From assembly GCF_035222485.1 (NCBI RefSeq), contig NC_085925.1:1240001-1304000 (forward strand): 64,000 nt of DNA. The letters are read 5' to 3'. Under the pieces are notes generated by a model. The model searched no databases, was not told the DNA's origin, and saw only the letters and a list, made by a program, of their open reading frames with translations. The position numbers were made by a program, and so were the translations under genes. Origin of the DNA: Podospora pseudoanserina. Taxonomy: Eukaryota > Ascomycota > Sordariomycetes > Sordariales > Podosporaceae. Below are positions 1 to 11,018 of the stretch, piece by piece. Position 1 is the first letter of the stretch, and each line of letters begins with the position of its first letter.

Positions 1-1
1 G

Positions 2-514
2 GAGCTTGATCACAAGGGATTTGTCATTTACAGCAACTTTGGAACCAGCGGTAAGGCTAGGGATTTGTTTGGTACCGCAGATGGGAAGAGTACAGGCAAT
101 CCATGGGCCTCTCTTGTGTTTTGGTGGGAGCCCTTGGAGAGGCAGGTCAGAGTAGAGGGAAGAGCAGAGAGACTTGCGCCAGAGGAAAGTCAAGTCTATT
201 ACGACACCAGAGCAAGAGGTAGTCGCATTGGTGCGTGGGCTAGTCAGCAGAGTTCAGTGCTGAAGCCCGATGCGAGCAAGGAGGGTGATGACGGGCGGTC
301 ACAGTTGGAGGGATGGGTCAAGGAGACAGAGAAGAAGTTCGAGGGTGCCGAGCAAATTCCAGTTCCTCCATTCTGGGGCGGCCTCAGAATTATTCCAGAG
401 CGAGTGGAGTTCTGGCAGGGGAGGCAGAGCCGGTTGCACGATCGGTTTGTGTATGACCTTGTCGAGTGTCAGGATGGGAGCAAGAAGTGGCAGTTGGAGA
501 GGCTAAGCCCATAA
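2..514 (+). CDS. pyridoxamine 5'-phosphate oxidase-like protein, C-terminal part (5' end outside window)
   Basis: The frame is open from base 2 and ends in TAA at 512-514, giving about 170 residues; the N-terminus lies left of the window. The visible part looks like the C-terminal two thirds of a PNPOx flavoprotein (vitamin B6 salvage; oxidises pyridoxamine or pyridoxine phosphate to PLP with FMN). Supporting stretches are KGFVIYSNFGTSGKA near the window edge, ASLVFWWEPLERQVRVEG (residues ~35-55), a GSRIGAWASQQSSVL segment, and the closing block WGGLRIIPERVEFWQG / SRLHDRF with the Arg and His residues that bind the PLP phosphate in this family. No intron is seen. The assignment is good for the family; an FMN-binding relative with another substrate cannot be excluded without the N-terminus. 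Confidence 0.85.
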   Translation, partial: ELDHKGFVIYSNFGTSGKARDLFGTADGKSTGNPWASLVFWWEPLERQVRVEGRAERLAPEESQVYYDTRARGSRIGAWASQQSSVLKPDASKEGDDGRSQLEGWVKETEKKFEGAEQIPVPPFWGGLRIIPERVEFWQGRQSRLHDRFVYDLVECQDGSKKWQLERLSP

Positions 515-1074
515 AGGGGACGGCGTCAAAACACACAGCTTTCTCAGTTAGGATTTGAGCCTTAATAAACTTGTTCACATTCACAGGTTCCCCGTCTCAC
601 AGAGTTGAACTTCGTGATCGGGCGAAATCGAGGTTTGTTGCTCTACGCGGAAGCCTGTGGATAGTTGCAGAAGCTGATAGCTCCAGACTCAGAGACCACA
701 TCTTTCGCAGCAATCAACTGATCTGTTCAACTTTTAGAGCGTTTTCCGGGTGCTGGCTTTTTTCAATTTTATTATATTTCTTTTGGCTGCTCCGGGAACT
801 CGCAACTGATCAGAAACACCTGCTCCAATCGCACCTTCTTCTTCAGTGGGAAAGCTCCCTTCTTGCGCCTTCTATTTACAGAGCAATTTTAACCCATCAA
901 TATCTGCCAACACTACCGGCTCTCATCAAACACTCTCCCAAAACTCTCACCGAACACTCTCACAGCCCGTATCTTTTCTCACTCTTACCCTATCTACCTA
1001 ACTGCGCCACCGTGCTTTTCTCGCAACACAACCGACTAACTACCTTACCCATCCTTCTCACAACGCTGCCGAAG
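515..1074 (+). promoter_or_regulatory. promoter and leader of the Dicer-like gene
   Basis: No gene here. The first half is the 3' flank of the B6 gene. A T-rich stretch lies at ~758-785, followed from ~890 to 1074 by a C/T- and A/C-rich tract (repeated ACTCTC-type words) typical of a filamentous-fungal 5' leader. An open frame runs through this leader into the Dicer start but holds no ATG before 1075, so I treat it as non-coding. Confidence 0.5.
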
Positions 1075-4000
1075 ATGTCTCCGGGTGTGCTTCTATCAAC
1101 GCCGGGCAGCCTAGTTGAGGGTGACCTATTGAGTCTGTATGGTTCAACCCCAGACACTGCAAGTCAAACCTCGCCAGATGCCAGCAGTGAGGCGAATGAC
1201 GATGTTGACACCGACAGAGACGAGGACGATGGCAGTGGTAGAGGCAAGATATTCGAGGTCAACGATCCGCCAGGGCCGCGCAAGATGTCCGAGAAGAAGA
1301 GAGCAGACAATGCAAAGTTTGACATTTGGCTAGAGGAGAACCAGCAGAACCTGTCCAAAGGAGCTGGGAAGCTGGTGTTGGATGAGGAGAGGTCTGCCAA
1401 CTGGCTGATGCGCGAGTTCGAGAACAAAAAGATCATCACGAGCCCGCGAGATTACCAGCTGGAGCTTTTTGAGCGGGCCAAGACCCAAAACACAATCGCA
1501 GTGCTGGACACCGGTATGTCTACCACTTGGACACTCCTTGAAACTCACATGGGCTAACTTCTGTTACAGGATCGGGAAAAACGCTCATTGCCGCCTTGCT
1601 TCTGAGATGGACGATACAAAACGAGCTCGAGAACCGATCCCAAGGCCAACCGAAGCGCATTGCCTTCTTTCTTGTGGACAAAGTAGCTCTCGTCTTTCAG
1701 CAGCATGCAGTCCTGACGTGCAACCTGGACTACTCGGTAGCCAAGTTTTGCGGACAGATGCTCGATCGATCGTCAGCGGAGTTTTGGGAGACCACATTCC
1801 AGGAGAATATGGCCATTGTCTGCACCTCGGAGATTCTCTACCAATGCCTCCACCATTCATACATCCGCATGGACCAGATCAATCTCTTGATATTTGATGA
1901 GTGCCATCATACCAAGAAAAACCACCCCTATGCCCGGATCATCAAAGACTTCTACATCCAAAATGAGGACAATGAAGCACGGCCGCGCATCTTGGGAATG
2001 ACCGCCTCTCCTGTTGATGCCCAGATTGACCCAAGAATTGCTGCCGCTGAGCTCGAGGGTTTGCTTCACAGCCAGATCGCCACAGTTTCTGACCCAACCA
2101 TCATTCAACATACCATCAGTTGTCCAAAAGAGGAGATAGTTCTGGAGTACGACAGAAGGCCTCGGCAGTGGACGACCCCTCTTCACCAGTCCATCAAGGC
2201 TCTGGTTGGGAACCATGATCACTTCACAAAGGCGTTTGTTTTCACCTCACAAGCAACAGCCGAACTGGGGCCATGGTGTGCTGACCGGTACTGGCAACTC
2301 TTCTTCAACCAAGACGACATTGCCAAACTCGAGACCCAAGCGGAGCGAAGTCTGCTTCGCCAAGGAGCCTTCAGCCAACTCATGGGTCTTGACAAGAACA
2401 GGGTGCGGGAGGCTCACGAGCTTGTGAAAAATCATGAATTTGAACAGCCTATTCTGGACACTCGGCTATTCTCCTCCAAGGTCATCGAGCTCTGGAAGAC
2501 TCTTCATGATCAGTTCAGCAGTCAGGATCTTATAAGACGATGCATCGTCTTTGTGAAGCAGAGAAACACAGCAAACATTCTCGTTGACCTCCTCAAACAG
2601 CCGGAACTCAAAATTCCTGGTCTTGAGCCAGGTATTCTTGTAAGTTGACCCCTCTAGAAAATATCAACTTCTCTAACTCTAGTGAACAGATTGGCGGCGG
2701 GAGAAATGATTCCAGCTGGGAGAGCTCCAAGACTAGCTACCGCGATCAGGTCCTGACCATCATCAAGTTCAAGAAAGGAGAGCTCAACTGCATCTTTGCC
2801 ACCTCGGTCGCGGAAGAGGGCCTTGATATTCCTGATTGCAACATCATCATCAGGTTCGACTTGTATGACACGTTGATTCAGTATATCCAATCTCGTGGGC
2901 GCGCTCGTCAAGAAAAGTCGACCTACATCCACATGATTGAGAGAGGGAACTCCGAGCAATTGCAAAAGATGAAACAGCTCAAGCAGAGCGAAGACGGACT
3001 CAGGAAGTTTTGCGAGGCGATGCCGGACACGCGAAAGCTGACCGGAAACAACTTCAAAATGGACTACTTTCTGAGGAAAGAGAAAGGCCAACGACAGTAC
3101 ACTGTTCCGGAGACTGGGGCAAAGTTGAACTACAAGCAGAGTCTCATCTGTCTTGCCAACTTTGTGTCATCACTCCCACACCCGCCAGAAACGAACCTAG
3201 CACCGGAATACATGGTCAATACCACCGAGGGCGGGTTTCAGTGTGAAGTTATCTTACCGGCTGCATCTCCGATCAGATCTGCCATCGGAAAAGTGCACGG
3301 CAGCAAGGCAGTAGCCAAGTGTTCAGCGGCCTTTGAGATGTGTCTTCAGCTTGTTCGGGGCAACTATTTGGACGCTCACCTTCGACCAACTCTTACCAAG
3401 CAGCTCCCCGCCATGCGTAATGCCCGTCTTGCCATCAGTTCCAAGAAGAAGGAAGAGTATGGCATGCGCATGAAGCCGGAGGTCTGGTCAACTCTCGGCG
3501 AGCCCACCGAGCTCTTTGTAACGGCCCTGACTTTGGAAAGTCCAGATTCACTTGGCAGACCGTCATTACCACTGTTGCTGCTCACACGAAGACGGATTCC
3601 TCAAGTTGCTTCGTTCCCTATCTATTTTGGAAAGTCTCGTTCCTCAATCGTCAATTTCGTACTGGCAGGTGAACCCATTGAGGTGGATGAAGCGGAGCTA
3701 ACCAGCTTGACCGCCTTCACTCTCTCGATATTCAAGGATGTTTTCAGCAAGGAGTACGAGGCGACATTTTTGGACTTGCCTTATTTTCTGGCTCCGACTT
3801 GCAAAGACCACTCCTTCGATTTTTCCGCGCCGGCATCAGACGAGCTTATCGATTGGGACACCGTCAAATACGTCCAAGAAAATAACATCGTTACTTACAA
3901 CTTTGACGAACCGGATGACTTCTTTGAGCACAAATACGTCTGGGACCCCTGGGATGGTGCTCGCAAATTCTACCTTCGTGGACGCCGTCACGATATGAAA

Positions 4001-5937
4001 CCTACAGACCCTGTGCCCGAAGGCATTGTCGCCCCCGGCCACAGGGCTTGGAGGACGACGTGTGACGCGCATGACATTCTGAACTACAGCAACAGTCTGT
4101 GGTCCAAGTCCCGAGCCAAGTTCAAGAGCCGGGGCGACCAAGCAGTGGTGGAGGCTGAACTATTGTCTACCCAGCGTAACCTTTTGGATGACAGTCTGGA
4201 GGGCGAAGACTTGGAACCAAAGCAGTGCTTCTTGGTTTTAGAACCATTAAAGATCTCACCAGTAAGGTACCCATTTTTTGAGTCGAATATTGCAACGCTA
4301 ACAGACTGCAGCTTCCAGTTCAGGTTGTGGCTATGGCCTACAACTTTCCTGCCATCATTCACCGAGTCGATTCCAACTTGGTTGCCTTGGATGCGTGCAA
4401 CATGCTGGGGTTGAATATCAGGCCAGACTTAGCGCTTGAAGCCTTCACCAAGGACAGCGACAACACTGATGAACAGGATGTTGAGCAGGTGAATTTCCAG
4501 CGCGGCATGGGCAACAATTACGAGAGACTGGAGTTTTTGGGCGATGCTTTCCTCAAAATGGCCACCACAATTGCCATCTACACCCTCATCCCTGACAAGG
4601 ACGAGTTTGAGTACCACGTCGAGCGCATGATCTTGATTTGCAACCGGAACCTCTTCAACAACGCACTTGAGGTCAAGCTAGAAGAGTACATTCGATCCAT
4701 GGCCTTCAACCGCCGCACTTGGTACCCAGAGGGCTTAACTCTCAAGCGCGGCAAACGAAAGGACATCAGGAAGAAGCATGTCTTGGCCGACAAGTCTATT
4801 GCCGATGTCTGCGAGGCCATCATCGGCGCCGCCTACCTTACTGCACAGGAAGCTGGCAACTTTGACATGGCCATTCAAGCAGTGACGAGAATGGTGAATG
4901 ACAAGAACCATACGATGCAGACATGGTCTGACTACTACGCAGTGTACAAGAAACCTGCGTGGCAGACTATGCCAACAAACAGCGTGCAGGAAGACATGGC
5001 CGAAAAGTTTCACAAGAGGATGGGTTATCGATTTCAATATCCCCGTCTGCTGAGGAGCGCGTTCCAGCACCCGACTTACCCAACCTCGTGGGAGAGGCTC
5101 CCCAGCTACCAACGTCTTGAGTTCCTTGGCGACGCTTTGTTGGACATGGCATGCATTGACCATCTCTTCCATCGCTTCCCAGGGACCGACCCCCAGTGGC
5201 TGACCGAACACAAGATGGCCATGGTCTCCAACCAGTTCTTGGGCTGTCTCGCAGTCTACATTGGCTTCCACCGATCTCTCCAGCACAGCTCGCCTGCGGT
5301 CCAGTCCGAAATCGCGTCATACGTCACAGAAATTGAGGAGGCCCTCGCCGCTGCGAAAGTCGCTGCCGTACAAGAAGACAAGTCAGAGTCCGAATTTGCG
5401 AGAGACTTTTGGGTGGACTGCTCCCGCCCTCCCAAGTGCCTCCCAGATACGATCGAAGCTTACGTCGGCGCCATATTCGTCGACTCCTCCTACGACTACC
5501 AAACCGTCCAGGATTTCTTTGACAAGCACATCCAGTTCTGGTTTGAGGACATGAGGCTGTATGACACGTTTGCCAATAAACACCCCGTGACATTTCTGGG
5601 TCATGAGATGCAGCATCGGTTTCGGTGTCAGGAGTGGCGGTTGCTGACGAGGGAGATTATGGTTGATAATGATGAGGAGGGGGGTATGATGGGGGAAAAG
5701 CAGGTTGTTTGTGCGGTGATGGTGCATGGGCAGAAGCTGGCGCATGCGGTGGCACAGAGTGCGAGGTGTTCCAAGATTGGGGCGGCGAAGAAGGCGCTGA
5801 GGGAGTTGGAGGGGTGGGAGCAGGGGGAGTTCAGACGGAGGGTAGGGTGTGATTGTAAGGTGGTAGGGGAGGTGGAGGGGAAGGATGGGGAGAAGGGAGA
5901 AGAGGTTGAGATTGAGGTGTATGGGGATACTATTTGA
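1075..5937 (+). CDS. dcl1: Dicer-like protein 1 (RNA-silencing RNase III)
   Basis: Dicer cuts long dsRNA into small RNAs for quelling and meiotic silencing. Join 1075-1513, 1570-2639, 2690-4261, 4312-5937 (introns 56, 50 and 50 bp, all GT-AG, phases consistent) gives 1568 residues, close to fungal Dicers. Order: acidic N-terminus; DEAD-like helicase with DTGSGKT (~144-150), DECHH (~256) and GMTASP; helicase C with EEGLDIPDCN and QSRGRAR; Dicer dimerisation domain (ICLANFVSSLPHPP onward); two RNase III domains with ERLEFLGDAF (~1098) and QRLEFLGDAL (~1293), each followed by its second acidic motif (SIADVCEAIIGAAYL; LPDTIEAYVGAIF); C-terminal dsRNA-binding region ending with a CxC pair (GCDCK). 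All catalytic acidic residues I can check are present. The dcl1 rather than dcl2 assignment rests on the sequence around the Walker A motif (QLELFERAKTQNTIAVLDTG) and is from memory. Confidence 0.93.
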
Positions 5938-6461
5938 TGGTAGGTAGGGATGGTATTTGATTTGGGAATTTGGAAGGGTGAAGATGAGAGGGATTTGGTA
6001 GAGGTTATGTAGATAGGCGGATGGAGGGGTTAAGCAAAAGCGGTGCGTTTGACAAAAATGAGAAGCGAACTTTCTCTGATTGTGTTTTGTCACTTGTGAT
6101 ATGTCATGTTGAAGTAGGTTGCAAAAAATGAATGAGTCTGTCTTGATGTAAATAAATGTGTGCGGTGTCTGTGGTGTCTAGTGGGATTTTAGGAAAAAGG
6201 GGGAAGTAAACAGACGTGTGCGCTTGTCTGGACAACGTAGTCAGTTACATAAGCAGCAAAAAACATCTTCGACATCAAGCTGACCCAATCGCACCCTTGC
6301 TTTTCTTCTCACCCACTTTAAATGCAACGCTTTCTAGTTACTTACCTCCACTTTACTACGCTACTTGAGTGTTGAAAAGTTTGGAGTGTGTAACTCATCA
6401 TGAAGCCCTCTTTGTAGCGTTGTTATGATCGATATAATAATATTTTCGGGAATTAGTGGTC
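5938..6461. other. intergenic: Dicer 3' flank and 5S upstream region
   Basis: No gene seen. A G-rich Dicer 3' flank runs to ~6030, with AAATAAA-like signals near 6150. An A/T-rich element (TATAATAATATT, ~6433-6444) lies about 20-30 bp before the 5S gene, where dispersed fungal 5S genes usually carry a TATA-like D box. Confidence 0.4.
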
Positions 6462-6580
6462 ACATACGACCATAACCAACTGAAAGCTCGGGATCCCGTC
6501 CGCTCTCCCCTAGATAAGCAGTTGAGTGCCGAACTAGTACTCAGGTGGGTGACCACTGGGGAATCCTCGGTGTTGTATGT
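6462..6580 (+). rRNA. 5S ribosomal RNA
   Basis: A 119-nt sequence from ACATACGAC to GTTGTATGT; these ends pair over 9 bp as helix I with one G-U. The CCCGTCCGCTCTCCC, TAGATAAGC and GGTGGGTGACCAC blocks match the conserved internal control region and loop E of fungal 5S RNA, and CAACTG / CAGTTG form helix III. A run of five T follows directly, the usual Pol III stop. A TATA-like upstream element is present. Dispersed 5S genes are normal in Pezizomycotina. This copy is identical to the minus-strand copy at 9621-9739. Confidence 0.95.
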
Positions 6581-7525
6581 TTTTGCCGAATTTTTGAACC
6601 CCACTGGCAAATCTGGGCACCCCCGAGCCAAGCCCTGCCTGTTAGAGGGAAAGAGGGCTTGGAGAGGACATATATTTACCCTAATGCTGCAGCAGATGGG
6701 GCAGTATTCTATGTACAGGGAGGGGTGAGTAAGTTGGTGGTCACGAAGGAAGATTGATGAGAGAAAGTGTTAACTGAGGTGTCACGGCGAAGCTGGGTGT
6801 TAAAGGATGTGGGTGAGGTATGCTATGTGAGATGAGATTTGTGAGTGTTCCAAACTTGCCACCCCCGAATACTCTCGATATTGTGCACCCGTATCATACA
6901 TAAGATTTTCTTGTATGTCTTACTTCATGAGCTTATCGAATATCATTTATGGGATTCTGCCTACAGCCTTATTTTCTGACTCGTTCGTTTCAACTCTGCC
7001 TTCTTCTCTGAGATATTCGCACCAAAACTCACAGTCTCTGTCAGCTGGTCTGCGGGAGGGGATTCTCTGTTGCTAGAAGCTTTTGAAGTCGAACAGCGAA
7101 GTTCCATTGTTGCTATGAGGGGCATCTAGGTTTATTTTGTTATGTCTGTGAAAGTTGACTTGTTGTTTTGTAATCCTGTATGGGAAATGCGGTGGGATCC
7201 AAAGGCATAGCGAAATGTGAATGGCGCAAGAACCCAAAGGGATTAAGGCACCAATTCTCCTCGAAAGGGGCACTGTTAGTGATTGGAACCAATCAGCTGT
7301 GTTGTGGCTTGCTTCTCGGATAACATCCGATCCATTCATGGGCGTTAACGTGAGATTTCAAGAAAATCAGTGGCATGGTGCTCAAGACTACAACAATATA
7401 TATATATAACCTGGAGAGAAGCTCTTCGATGTCAAATCTTTTACTTACTACCGATAAGCTGAGGCTGATTGTGCTCACGTCCTCCTCCAAAGAAGTACGA
7501 AACAAACCGGGTTCCGTTGCGATAC
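6581..7525 (+). promoter_or_regulatory. intergenic region and promoter of the HET gene
   Basis: About 0.95 kb without a convincing gene; frames are short and carry no recognisable motif. A strong TATA-like run (ATATATATATATAA, ~7396-7409) lies ~115 bp before the HET start, a plausible core promoter. Confidence 0.4.
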
Positions 7526-9550
7526 ATGTCAAGCATGACATCCGACTTCACCTACGAGAATGTCCGCCTGCCCAATCCCTCCCACTACATCTGCCTCCTC
7601 CACCTCCACCCTCCTTCACCCCTAGTCCCCGGTGATGCCTTTTCATCTCCCCTCCACTGCTCAATCTCTGTCTGCTCCATTGACCAACCCACCCCTTACC
7701 ACGCCATCTCCTACACATGGGGTCCTCCAAACCACGAGCGTCACTATCTCCAAGTTCATCATCATAACAACCCCGACTCACCATCCCAGCAACTCCCCAT
7801 CACCACCTCCCTCGACACTGCCCTCCGCCATCTTCGCCAACTCGCCTCAGGGAAAGTAGCCACGCTCTGGATCGACCAAATCTGTATCAGCCAAGCCGAT
7901 AACGCCTGGGATGAAAAGTCGAAGCAGGTCGGGATAATGCACATGATCTACTCATCTGCCGAGCAGGTGCGTGTGTGGCTGGGGCCGGCAGAAAATGGGT
8001 CAAACGAGGTGATGGAAATGTGGGAAGAAGTCGGCAGGAAATGCGAACAAGACGTCAATCTAGCCAGCTACTTCTTCTCCAACCTGAGTGCCATCCACAC
8101 GCTTATCGACCATGTGAACAATCGGACTCCGGACGATCCAGTTACCCAGCGAATTCAGAGGTACTTGGACTGGGCGGCGCCGCGAATGAAGCCCTACCTG
8201 AAGGGGATGACGGTCATGTTTTCCCGGCCGTGGTTTCGTCGCGTTTGGGTGATTCAGGAGTTTCCCCTTGCGGCAAACACGGTGTTTGTTTGTGGGCTGA
8301 AGGTCACACAGGCGCAGTATCCGGCGTGGGTGCTGAATATGTATCCTCACTGCAGAAGCCGGATCTGGCCGGGTGACTTGACAGAGGAGGACTTAGAGGT
8401 TTCGGATAAGTTATGGAATCCAGCGTTCAACACGTTGTTCACGATCAGGAAACGGAGACAGGATCATGATAATGCGGTGAAACGAGGTCTGCTGGGTAAA
8501 AACGAAAGCCCGCCACCAGGTCCGGGTGCTGGAGATTATTTGTTTGATCTCCTGGTCAAGACTTCGAGTGACCAGAGGATGGAGGCTACCGATCTGCGAG
8601 ATAGAATCTACGTGTTGCTCGGCGTGGCGGTCGTTCGAGAGAAGCTGGAACGGTTGGGATTACAGCCAAATTATCAGGGGCGTAACTTCGAGGAGGTCCT
8701 ACTGGCTACCGCTCGGGCTATCATACTCCGCGGGCAAGTGCAGATACTGTCCTTTTCCCAGTTTCCCAAGCAGCACACCCTTCCCTCCTGGGTACCGGAA
8801 TGGAGACCTGGCCTGGCAACTCCATATTTCCACTACAGCAACAGGTCGCTAGGCCGTCTTCCCCCCATGTTTACCGCGTCTGGAAGCTCAAAACCGGCAG
8901 TTATCCAAATGGGTAACCCGGCCATCATCGGCCTGCGCGGTTGTCGAATCGATATCGTCGAGGACATATCCGACCCTTGGGCACAAACCGAGTGGGACAT
9001 AAGCAATAACTCCTCCTACCTCACCTTTCTCCGACAAGTCCAAGCCCTTTGCGATCGATCTGCTGTCAAAGAACAGAATATTTATCCCTCCGAGCCACGC
9101 CGGGCGGAGGCATCCTGGCGAGTTCCCGTTGCAGACTGCGAGATCTCCCCAAACGGCCTGGCCCGCGCCACCACTGCGCAGTCAGCCGAGATGTATGCCT
9201 ACTGTCTAGAATCATGCGAGCTGTTTGAGTCCGTCTCCCCGTCTCAATGGGATTCAAAGACTGCAGCTAGGCACGAGAAGCTCCGCCCGGGAAGTGTGTA
9301 CTCTACGTGTCTGGGAAGGACAGCCAACAAGAGGCCATTTCTGACGGAGAGAGGGTATGTTGGCCTCGGACCACTTTCCACGCGAGCTGGAGACATTGTC
9401 GTCACTTTTTTTGGGGCACCGATCGTGTACCTTGTTCGACCGACGGCACGCGAGGGACATTTTGAGTTTCTTGGTGATGGCTACTGTGATGGGGTCATGG
9501 ATGGAGAAGCGTGGGATGAAACAAAGGCTGATACCTTCTTTCTTGTCTGA
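7526..9550 (+). CDS. HET-domain (heterokaryon incompatibility) protein
   Basis: An intronless 674-residue protein. The start is the ATG at 7526; a second ATG follows at 7535. The HET domain spans about residues 58-250: block 1 YHAISYTWGPP, block 2 LWIDQICISQADNAWDEKSKQV, and block 3 SRPWFRRVWVIQE. HET proteins trigger programmed cell death on non-self recognition, usually with a partner locus; most family members are uncharacterised. The C-terminal half resembles large HET proteins that contain a conserved segment around LRDRIYVLLGVA and LPSWVPEWRPGLATPY. No NACHT, WD40 or other repeat sensor is fused. The gene sits alone between two identical 5S rRNA genes in opposite orientation. Function as an incompatibility gene is inference from the domain. 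Confidence 0.93.
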   Translation: MSSMTSDFTYENVRLPNPSHYICLLHLHPPSPLVPGDAFSSPLHCSISVCSIDQPTPYHAISYTWGPPNHERHYLQVHHHNNPDSPSQQLPITTSLDTALRHLRQLASGKVATLWIDQICISQADNAWDEKSKQVGIMHMIYSSAEQVRVWLGPAENGSNEVMEMWEEVGRKCEQDVNLASYFFSNLSAIHTLIDHVNNRTPDDPVTQRIQRYLDWAAPRMKPYLKGMTVMFSRPWFRRVWVIQEFPLAANTVFVCGLKVTQAQYPAWVLNMYPHCRSRIWPGDLTEEDLEVSDKLWNPAFNTLFTIRKRRQDHDNAVKRGLLGKNESPPPGPGAGDYLFDLLVKTSSDQRMEATDLRDRIYVLLGVAVVREKLERLGLQPNYQGRNFEEVLLATARAIILRGQVQILSFSQFPKQHTLPSWVPEWRPGLATPYFHYSNRSLGRLPPMFTASGSSKPAVIQMGNPAIIGLRGCRIDIVEDISDPWAQTEWDISNNSSYLTFLRQVQALCDRSAVKEQNIYPSEPRRAEASWRVPVADCEISPNGLARATTAQSAEMYAYCLESCELFESVSPSQWDSKTAARHEKLRPGSVYSTCLGRTANKRPFLTERGYVGLGPLSTRAGDIVVTFFGAPIVYLVRPTAREGHFEFLGDGYCDGVMDGEAWDETKADTFFLV

Positions 9551-9620
9551 TTCATGCTGTGTTTGAACAGAGAGGTTGGTGACCAAAAAGAAATTCTTGA
9601 GTATCCCAAAAAGATATATA

Positions 9621-9739
9621 ACATACAACACCGAGGATTCCCCAGTGGTCACCCACCTGAGTACTAGTTCGGCACTCAACTGCTTATCTAGGGGAGAGCG
9701 GACGGGATCCCGAGCTTTCAGTTGGTTATGGTCGTATGT
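9621..9739 (-). rRNA. 5S ribosomal RNA, second copy, inverted
   Basis: The reverse complement reads from ACATACGAC (at 9739) to GTTGTATGT (at 9621), 119 nt, identical base for base to the copy at 6462-6580. Five T lie about 11 nt past the 3' end (AAAAA at 9608-9612 on the plus strand), a possible Pol III terminator. The upstream flank differs from that of the first copy and has only a weak CTATTT element in place of the TATA-like box. The flanks beyond the 119 bp show no similarity, so only the gene itself is shared. Confidence 0.94.
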
Positions 9740-11018
9740 GGTGGTTGATGCAGGAAATAGAGCTTGTGTTTGGTGGTGGTGGCGAAGATAGAAATGGAGG
9801 CTACGGCAGAAGATCAGGGGCTTGGGAGGCGATGGATGGGGCGCTTGATCAGCTTCTAAGGGGGACTTGGAGGTGGTACGAGATACAAAGGTCCTTTTTA
9901 AGGAGTAAGAAGCTGCCCTGTGTCCTTGTGGGTTTTGGTTGACAGAGCAAGGTTTTATCGTTTTGTTCAGAACGAGGTTATCAGAGATTGTCTTTGAGAT
10001 GAGGATGATGAACTTTAGGGCAATTGCGTCTACAAGAATGGATATTGCAGTGAGTCCAGGCCGCGATCTCTGTTGTTGTGCTTTGATGGCAATACTGAAT
10101 TGTACTCGATCTGACCAACATCCTCGAGCTCGGGTAGAGAGGTAGGACAACCATGTTTCCATGCAGTACCGTGGCGGCTTACTACCTATTTTCTGCATTC
10201 CCTTTTGAGAGTTTTAGTCTGGGCATTCTTCATCCGAGGCTAATGCTACCAGGAGTGGCAGTTGTGTCTGTGGTCCATGAGCATTTTAATTCCTAGAAGA
10301 TCCTCACTACGTCTCGAACACAGCCCTTGGCAATCCGAACTAGAACCGCAATCTCAAACCAAATACCAATGCTGTCTGTTTGCCTTGGATGCTTCAATCA
10401 CTCCAAAACCACCCGCGAACCAATAATTTTCTTGTTGCCTGGTTGCTCAGTTTCACCGGACTGTGTGGCAACATAATCTTGGCATCACCCCCATCAACTC
10501 ACCTCTCATTACCTCCCCATTGCCTCCCATCCATCACCTCACAATCACGATTCCCAACACCCACACACCTCTAAACTACAATCGAGTACCAGAGTAATGT
10601 AACTCATCGTATTTACTCCGAGCTATAATAGCTACTCTATTCCCCTCGGCCGGGTATTCCGCTCTTGCAATAACACCGTCTAAAATCTAACCGACCGCAA
10701 CAAGCAATGTGATATCCGCAACAAGCAACGCAATGCCAAAGCCATTTTCCATAGTATAACGCACCGTATCCCATCCCTCTTCCCTCCTTCTCCCCCACAC
10801 ATCCCACAAACCCCCCCAAAAAGCAAATACCATGTACTTGTGAGTCTCCCGCATCAATAATTACATATACATAACCCCTTCCCCCATCTATTTCACCCCC
10901 TTTTCGTGTTTGGAAATGTAGAATCAAGCCAGAAACCCATCCACACCATCAACCCCCCTACCCTGTAGGATTATTTCTCAACAAATCATACAACGCCTGC
11001 TCCCCCCCATCAATACTG
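9740..11018. other. intergenic 1.3 kb
   Basis: No gene supported. The longest frame on the minus strand (to 9254) crosses the 5S gene and the HET coding region and has no motif. The right third (10480-11018) is C-rich and probably includes the 3' UTR of the leftward gene ending at 11019. Confidence 0.4.

Noticed and set aside
571-1074. Open frame upstream of and in phase with the Dicer start
   Set aside because: It has no ATG, reads as low-complexity leader (Leu/Ser/Thr from C/T-rich DNA) and would add sequence foreign to Dicers.
5383-6093. 236-codon minus-strand frame
   Set aside because: Antisense to the Dicer 3' end; L/P/H-rich shadow with no domain.
9254-10198. 314-codon minus-strand frame
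   Set aside because: It runs through the 5S rRNA gene and antisense to the HET coding sequence; no motif, and a chance frame.
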